DNA from: an uncultured Neomegalonema sp.
GTDB lineage: Bacteria; Pseudomonadota; Alphaproteobacteria; Rhodobacterales; Rhodobacteraceae
DNA length: 46,012 bases
Direction of reading: 5' to 3'
NCBI GenBank assembly: GCA_937958625.1
Contig: CALGNO010000189.1
Location: 1-46,012, forward strand
In this document: positions 42,931 to 46,012 of the stretch, one piece after another
How the letters are laid out: every line of letters starts with the position of its first letter
How positions within the stretch are numbered: position 1 is the stretch's first letter
Position numbers and translations under genes: made by a program
Notes under the pieces: model-generated
What the model saw: the letters and a program-made list of their open reading frames with translations, nothing else
Databases searched by the model: none
Told to the model about the DNA's origin: nothing

Positions 42931-45063
42931 TTAGCGACCTCCCGTCAGCACGTCTTCAAGCAGCCCTTCGGTTTCCTCTTCAAGCGCCCGAATGTCAGAT
43001 TCAATCTCCTGGAGTGTCCGCAGAGGCTGTGGTTTGTAGAAGTGCCGCGTGAAAGATATTTCATAACCGATCACGGTTTTCGACGGGTCTATCCAAGCGT
43101 CCGGCGCGTGAGGCAAAACCTCACGACGGAAAAAAGCCTCGATACCGCCCCCCTCCAAGAATGGTACCTGCTCGGTATCTCTTAAGTCCGTGTCCGGCTC
43201 ATATTCGACGATCACTGCTTTGCCGCCGACAGTTCGATGGTAACTGCCGTGCAGCGCGTCGGTTTCGGCATCGGCGCTCTGCTTGATCTTGGTCAACTTC
43301 CTAATAACAGGTTCCGCTTTAGGATCCTTGATGCCCAACCCCGCCATCAGGAGCTTTTGGCGTTTTGCCGTCATACGGACGCCGTGCTTGCTCGCAACAA
43401 CTTCAGCTTCTTCAATGAAGTGGTTAAAATCGTGATGGGGGCCTTCGCCAAGCCGCTCGGTTACCTCTTCCACAACGCTAAGGAGGGGCCCGTCGTCAGC
43501 CTCCGTGCATGTCTTGGTGAAGTGACGCTGCGCGTTAGCCGAAAGTTCGACCTTCAAGCGCAAGGGCCGCTCGACGGTCACCTTCCAGTAGCCAAATGCA
43601 TCGTTGGGGAAAATCTTAGACTGCTCGTTTTCCTCGCTGTTGAGGAAGCTATCGCAAATTCGCTTGATGTCGTCCGGTCTAAGAACGCAGTTCTTCTTGC
43701 CAAGGTTCTTGCGCAACGGCTTGAACCAAGTCGTCGCATCAATCAACTGGACCTTCCCCTTACGGCATGGTGCCTTGCGGTTACTGAGCACCCAAATGTA
43801 TGTTGCGATACCAGTGTTGTAGAATATGTTCAGCGGCAGCGCGATGATTGACTCGAGCCAGTCATTTTCAATAACCCAGCGCCGGACATTGCTCTCGCCT
43901 GATCCTGCGTCGCCGGTAAACAAAGCCGACCCGTTGTGCACTTCTGCTATGCGGCTGCCGACTTTGCTGTCTTTCTTCATCTTGCTCAGCATATTGGCCA
44001 AGAAAACCATCTGACCGTCGCTAGAACGGGTGATCAGACTAAATTCTGGGTCGCCGCCATGCTCTATGATGAAGCGAGGGTCGGTGATATCCTTCTTGCC
44101 GCCCATCCGGTCAAGATCGGATTTCCAGCTCTTGCCGTATGGTGGGTTCGACAGCATGAAATCGAATTCCCTCGACGGGAAGGCGTCGGCTGACAGTGTC
44201 GAGCCGTATTTCATGTTCTCAGCTTCGGCACCTTCACCCTTTAGGATCAAGTCTGCCTTGCTGATGGCGAAGGTTTCGGGTTGAACTTCCTGTCCGTATA
44301 GATGGACCGAAGCCTCTTTGCCGTGCTCTGTAGCCAGCTGGATAAGCTTTTCCTCTGCTACGGTTAGCATGCCGCCAGTGCCGCACGCGCCGTCATAGAC
44401 AAGATAGGTTCCGGACTGGATGTCGTCCGCTATTGGTTTGAAAATGAGGTATGCCATGAGTTCGACGACATCGCGAGGCGTGAAATGCTCGCCGGCTTCC
44501 TCGTTGTTCTCTTCGTTGAAGCGCCGGATCAGTTCTTCGAAGATTGTACCCATGGAATGGTTGTCGAGGCCGGGTAAGCGCTCGCTGTCATCTCGATGAA
44601 GAACTGGTCTTGGGCTGAGATTGACTGACGGGTCGAGAAACTTCTCTATAAGGAAGCCTAAGATATCCGCGTCTACAAGTGTCGGGATCTGATTGCGGAA
44701 TTTGAACTTTTCTAGAACCTCCTGAACGTTCGGCGAGAAGCCATCAAGGTATGCTTCGAAATCCGCTTTTAATTGCTGGCGACGGGCCTTCGATGTCAGA
44801 TCCCGAAGGCGAAATTGAGAGGCATTGTAGAATGCTTCACCTGACGCCTGACAAAGCGCAGCATGCTGATTTGCAACGCCTGCTTTATCGAGCTGGGCCT
44901 TCATTGCGAGAACGGCGTCTTTAGTCGGCTCCAAGACGGCATCGAGACGACGAACAACAGTCATAGGCAGGATGACGTCCCGATATTTACCGCGAACATA
45001 TACATCGCGAAGAACATCGTCGGCGATGTTCCAGATGAAATTGCTGATGTTCAGATCACTCAC
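42931..45063 (-). CDS. hsdM: HsdM, type I N6-adenine DNA methyltransferase
   Basis: The modification subunit, 710 aa. The N-terminal helical HsdM domain (about 1-130) precedes the SAM-binding core: [12 protein letters not shown], motif [11 protein letters not shown] (near 224-231) and the catalytic SNPPY (306-309), all typical of N6-adenine methylases. A C-terminal extension (about 480-710) is longer than in short HsdM proteins. The start is GTG 45063, preceded by TTGAGGG and 10 nt after the HTH gene. The open frame extends to 45180 but that part overlaps the HTH gene. It should form the modification complex with the HsdS part of the NADAR fusion. Confidence 0.93.
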   Translation of the reverse strand: MSDLNISNFIWNIADDVLRDVYVRGKYRDVILPMTVVRRLDAVLEPTKDAVLAMKAQLDKAGVANQHAALCQASGEAFYNASQFRLRDLTSKARRQQLKADFEAYLDGFSPNVQEVLEKFKFRNQIPTLVDADILGFLIEKFLDPSVNLSPRPVLHRDDSERLPGLDNHSMGTIFEELIRRFNEENNEEAGEHFTPRDVVELMAYLIFKPIADDIQSGTYLVYDGACGTGGMLTVAEEKLIQLATEHGKEASVHLYGQEVQPETFAISKADLILKGEGAEAENMKYGSTLSADAFPSREFDFMLSNPPYGKSWKSDLDRMGGKKDITDPRFIIEHGGDPEFSLITRSSDGQMVFLANMLSKMKKDSKVGSRIAEVHNGSALFTGDAGSGESNVRRWVIENDWLESIIALPLNIFYNTGIATYIWVLSNRKAPCRKGKVQLIDATTWFKPLRKNLGKKNCVLRPDDIKRICDSFLNSEENEQSKIFPNDAFGYWKVTVERPLRLKVELSANAQRHFTKTCTEADDGPLLSVVEEVTERLGEGPHHDFNHFIEEAEVVASKHGVRMTAKRQKLLMAGLGIKDPKAEPVIRKLTKIKQSADAETDALHGSYHRTVGGKAVIVEYEPDTDLRDTEQVPFLEGGGIEAFFRREVLPHAPDAWIDPSKTVIGYEISFTRHFYKPQPLRTLQEIESDIRALEEETEGLLEDVLTGGR

Positions 45064-45073
45064 TCGTTTGCCC

Positions 45074-45271
45074 TCAATCCCTATTTTTCGCAGATTCTTT
45101 CTGCATATCGATCCAGCTATTGAGGTCCGATCTCTTGAAGCGCCATGCGCCTGCAACCTTGAACCCAGGCAGATCGCCACGCTTAACGAGCCGGTAGACT
45201 GTCTTCTCGTCGACGTTCAGATAGCCAGCCACATCTCGCACGGTCATAGCTTGGTCAGCCGTATCCGTCAT
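45074..45271 (-). CDS. Excisionase-type HTH regulator upstream of hsdM
   Basis: A 65-aa winged-helix/HTH_17 protein: MTVRDVAGYLNVDEKTVYRL, then KVAGAWRFKRSDLNSWI, the pattern of the MerR/excisionase-type DNA-binding family. It is the first gene of the restriction operon and ends 10 nt before hsdM. A control role over the operon is likely; an excisionase role for the element is an alternative. ATG 45271 follows GAGGAT. Confidence 0.8.
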   Translation of the reverse strand: MTDTADQAMTVRDVAGYLNVDEKTVYRLVKRGDLPGFKVAGAWRFKRSDLNSWIDMQKESAKNRD

Positions 45272-45787
45272 TATCGCATCCTCGCTGATGTTCTTACGTT
45301 AACAGCGGAAAATAGGGTAAACCAGTCCATTCTCGTCTAAGTTTGCAGCGAACCGCATACCGGCCATACTTGATCGAGTGTGAGATGACACGCCTATGCT
45401 CAAACGACCCTGTCTGCGAAGATCATCATCCTGACGGCAGCCATGATGATCGAAATCTGCTCGGCGCTGCGTGCCGTTCCTGTTTGCTCGTTTCGGAAAC
45501 AAGCTGTGAAGCCCGCAATGGAAGGCTGGATAGGAGACTGTTAGTCAGAGAAGAGGATGATGCAGGATTTCTAAGCTGATGATAGATATCGAATACACTT
45601 GTAAATCTTATCACTATGCTTTCACCGCAATCTTACGCGCGCGAAACAAACCAAAAACCGCTAGCGGTGAGTGTGCCGACTCTTGTGCTGCATTGTTTTC
45701 TATATGTTCTTGTTGTTCTCAAATTTCCGACGATTAAGAGGTTGATTTCATGAAGTTATGTATCTTTAAGCACTCCAGAGCACTGAA
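45272..45787. other. Non-coding stretch between restriction operon and att-like site
   Basis: About 515 bp, becoming AT-rich to the right, without a gene I can support. It includes the promoter region of the restriction operon. The 5' half of a tRNA was looked for before 45788 and is absent. Confidence 0.5.
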
Positions 45788-45832
45788 TTTGTAAACCGAA
45801 GGTCGGCGGTTCGACTCCGTCCAGGGGCACCA
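45788..45832 (+). other. 3' fragment of tRNA-Thr(TGT), probable attachment site
   Basis: The 45 nt match tRNA positions 32-76 without a gap. They comprise a 7-nt anticodon loop TTTGTAA with anticodon TGT, the 3' anticodon stem ACCGA, variable loop AGGTC, T arm GGCGG-TTCGACT-CCGTC (one G-T pair), 3' acceptor CAGGGGC, discriminator A and CCA. The bases before it (CTGAA) do not pair with ACCGA and no 5' half is present, so this is not a functional tRNA gene. Such 3' pieces are the direct repeats left by tRNA-targeting integrases. The orientation implies that the element lies to the left. Confidence 0.8.
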
Positions 45833-45833
45833 T

Positions 45834-45863
45834 TAAACAATACCAAGACATTGATATTGTTTA
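45834..45863. repeat. Inverted repeat just beyond the att-like site
   Basis: TAAACAATA and TATTGTTTA, perfect 9-bp arms with a 12-nt centre, starting one base after the tRNA CCA. It could be an old tRNA terminator or an integrase arm site. The stretch to the window end shows two copies of a GTCCCCTCA motif (45889-45907) and no gene. Confidence 0.5.
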
Positions 45864-46012
45864 TGTTTGCCCTTTATGAGAAAATCTCGTCCCCTCATTT
45901 GTCCCCTCAAGACTGAGCGGTAGGAAGCGCGAAACCAACAATTTAGTGGCATCACCTCAAGCCGGATTAAGCCCGTGAGAGAGCGTTTGCTATCTTTTGC
46001 CTGATTTGTCCG

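Noticed and set aside
45740-45832. Complete tRNA gene
   Set aside because: The upstream bases give no acceptor strand, D arm or 5' anticodon stem to pair with the 3' half; only a fragment is present.
1-46012. CRISPR array or Cas genes
   Set aside because: No set of regularly spaced direct repeats and no Cas-like protein was seen.

Overview
The window reads as the interior and one end of an integrative and conjugative element (ICE) or plasmid-like island in a GC-rich alphaproteobacterium. The grounds are a MobC/VirD2-type relaxase pair beside a VirD4 coupling protein, a trb-type (P-type) type IV secretion operon, a block of alphaproteobacterial plasmid genes (ArdC, DUF3768, ParB-like, SSB, DUF2493), and a 45-nt 3' piece of a tRNA-Thr(TGT) gene near the right edge that looks like an attachment site. 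No integrase, replication gene, rRNA or CRISPR array is visible. The genus cannot be fixed from sequence reading alone.

Layout. 0-4.9 kb (+): mobC-like, relaxase and virD4/traG. 5.3-11.4 kb: an unusual envelope-directed module made of a 1549-aa CHAT-domain protease with a signal peptide (+), facing a two-gene operon (-) for an exported FecR-like protein and a membrane-anchored coiled-coil protein. 11.5-12.8 kb: an IS630-family element inserted in the terminal CTAG of a small MITE-like element. 12.8-22.8 kb (-): the mating-pore operon (lytic transglycosylase, TrbC, D, E, lipoprotein, J, L, F, G, I and a TrbM-like protein), with no TrbB/VirB11 ATPase. 23.4-25.7 kb: an AT-richer orphan gene and an IS3-family element with a 4-bp target duplication. 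26.0-27.0 kb (-): the mobile mystery protein A/B pair (HTH plus Fic). 27.2-34.1 kb (+): an establishment or 'leading-region'-like block (ArdC antirestriction, DUF3768, small proteins, ParB-like, SSB, DUF2493). Its genes sit behind strongly structured leaders, including two three-way-junction folds.

34.4-45.3 kb (-): a tightly coupled six-gene type I restriction-modification operon with extra parts. The order is HTH regulator, HsdM, a DUF262/HNH nuclease, a phosphoribosyltransferase-like protein, a NADAR(YbiA)-HsdS fusion and an HNH-HsdR fusion. The fused N-terminal domains and the PRTase/NADAR pairing make this the strongest candidate for an undescribed defence system in the window. The CHAT module is the second.

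How it fits together: MobC, the relaxase and VirD4 would process DNA and deliver it to the Trb pore. ArdC, SSB and ParB-like proteins would protect and establish the incoming DNA. The HTH/Fic pair and the expanded type I system would stabilise the element or defend its host. The tRNA-Thr fragment probably marks the right boundary.
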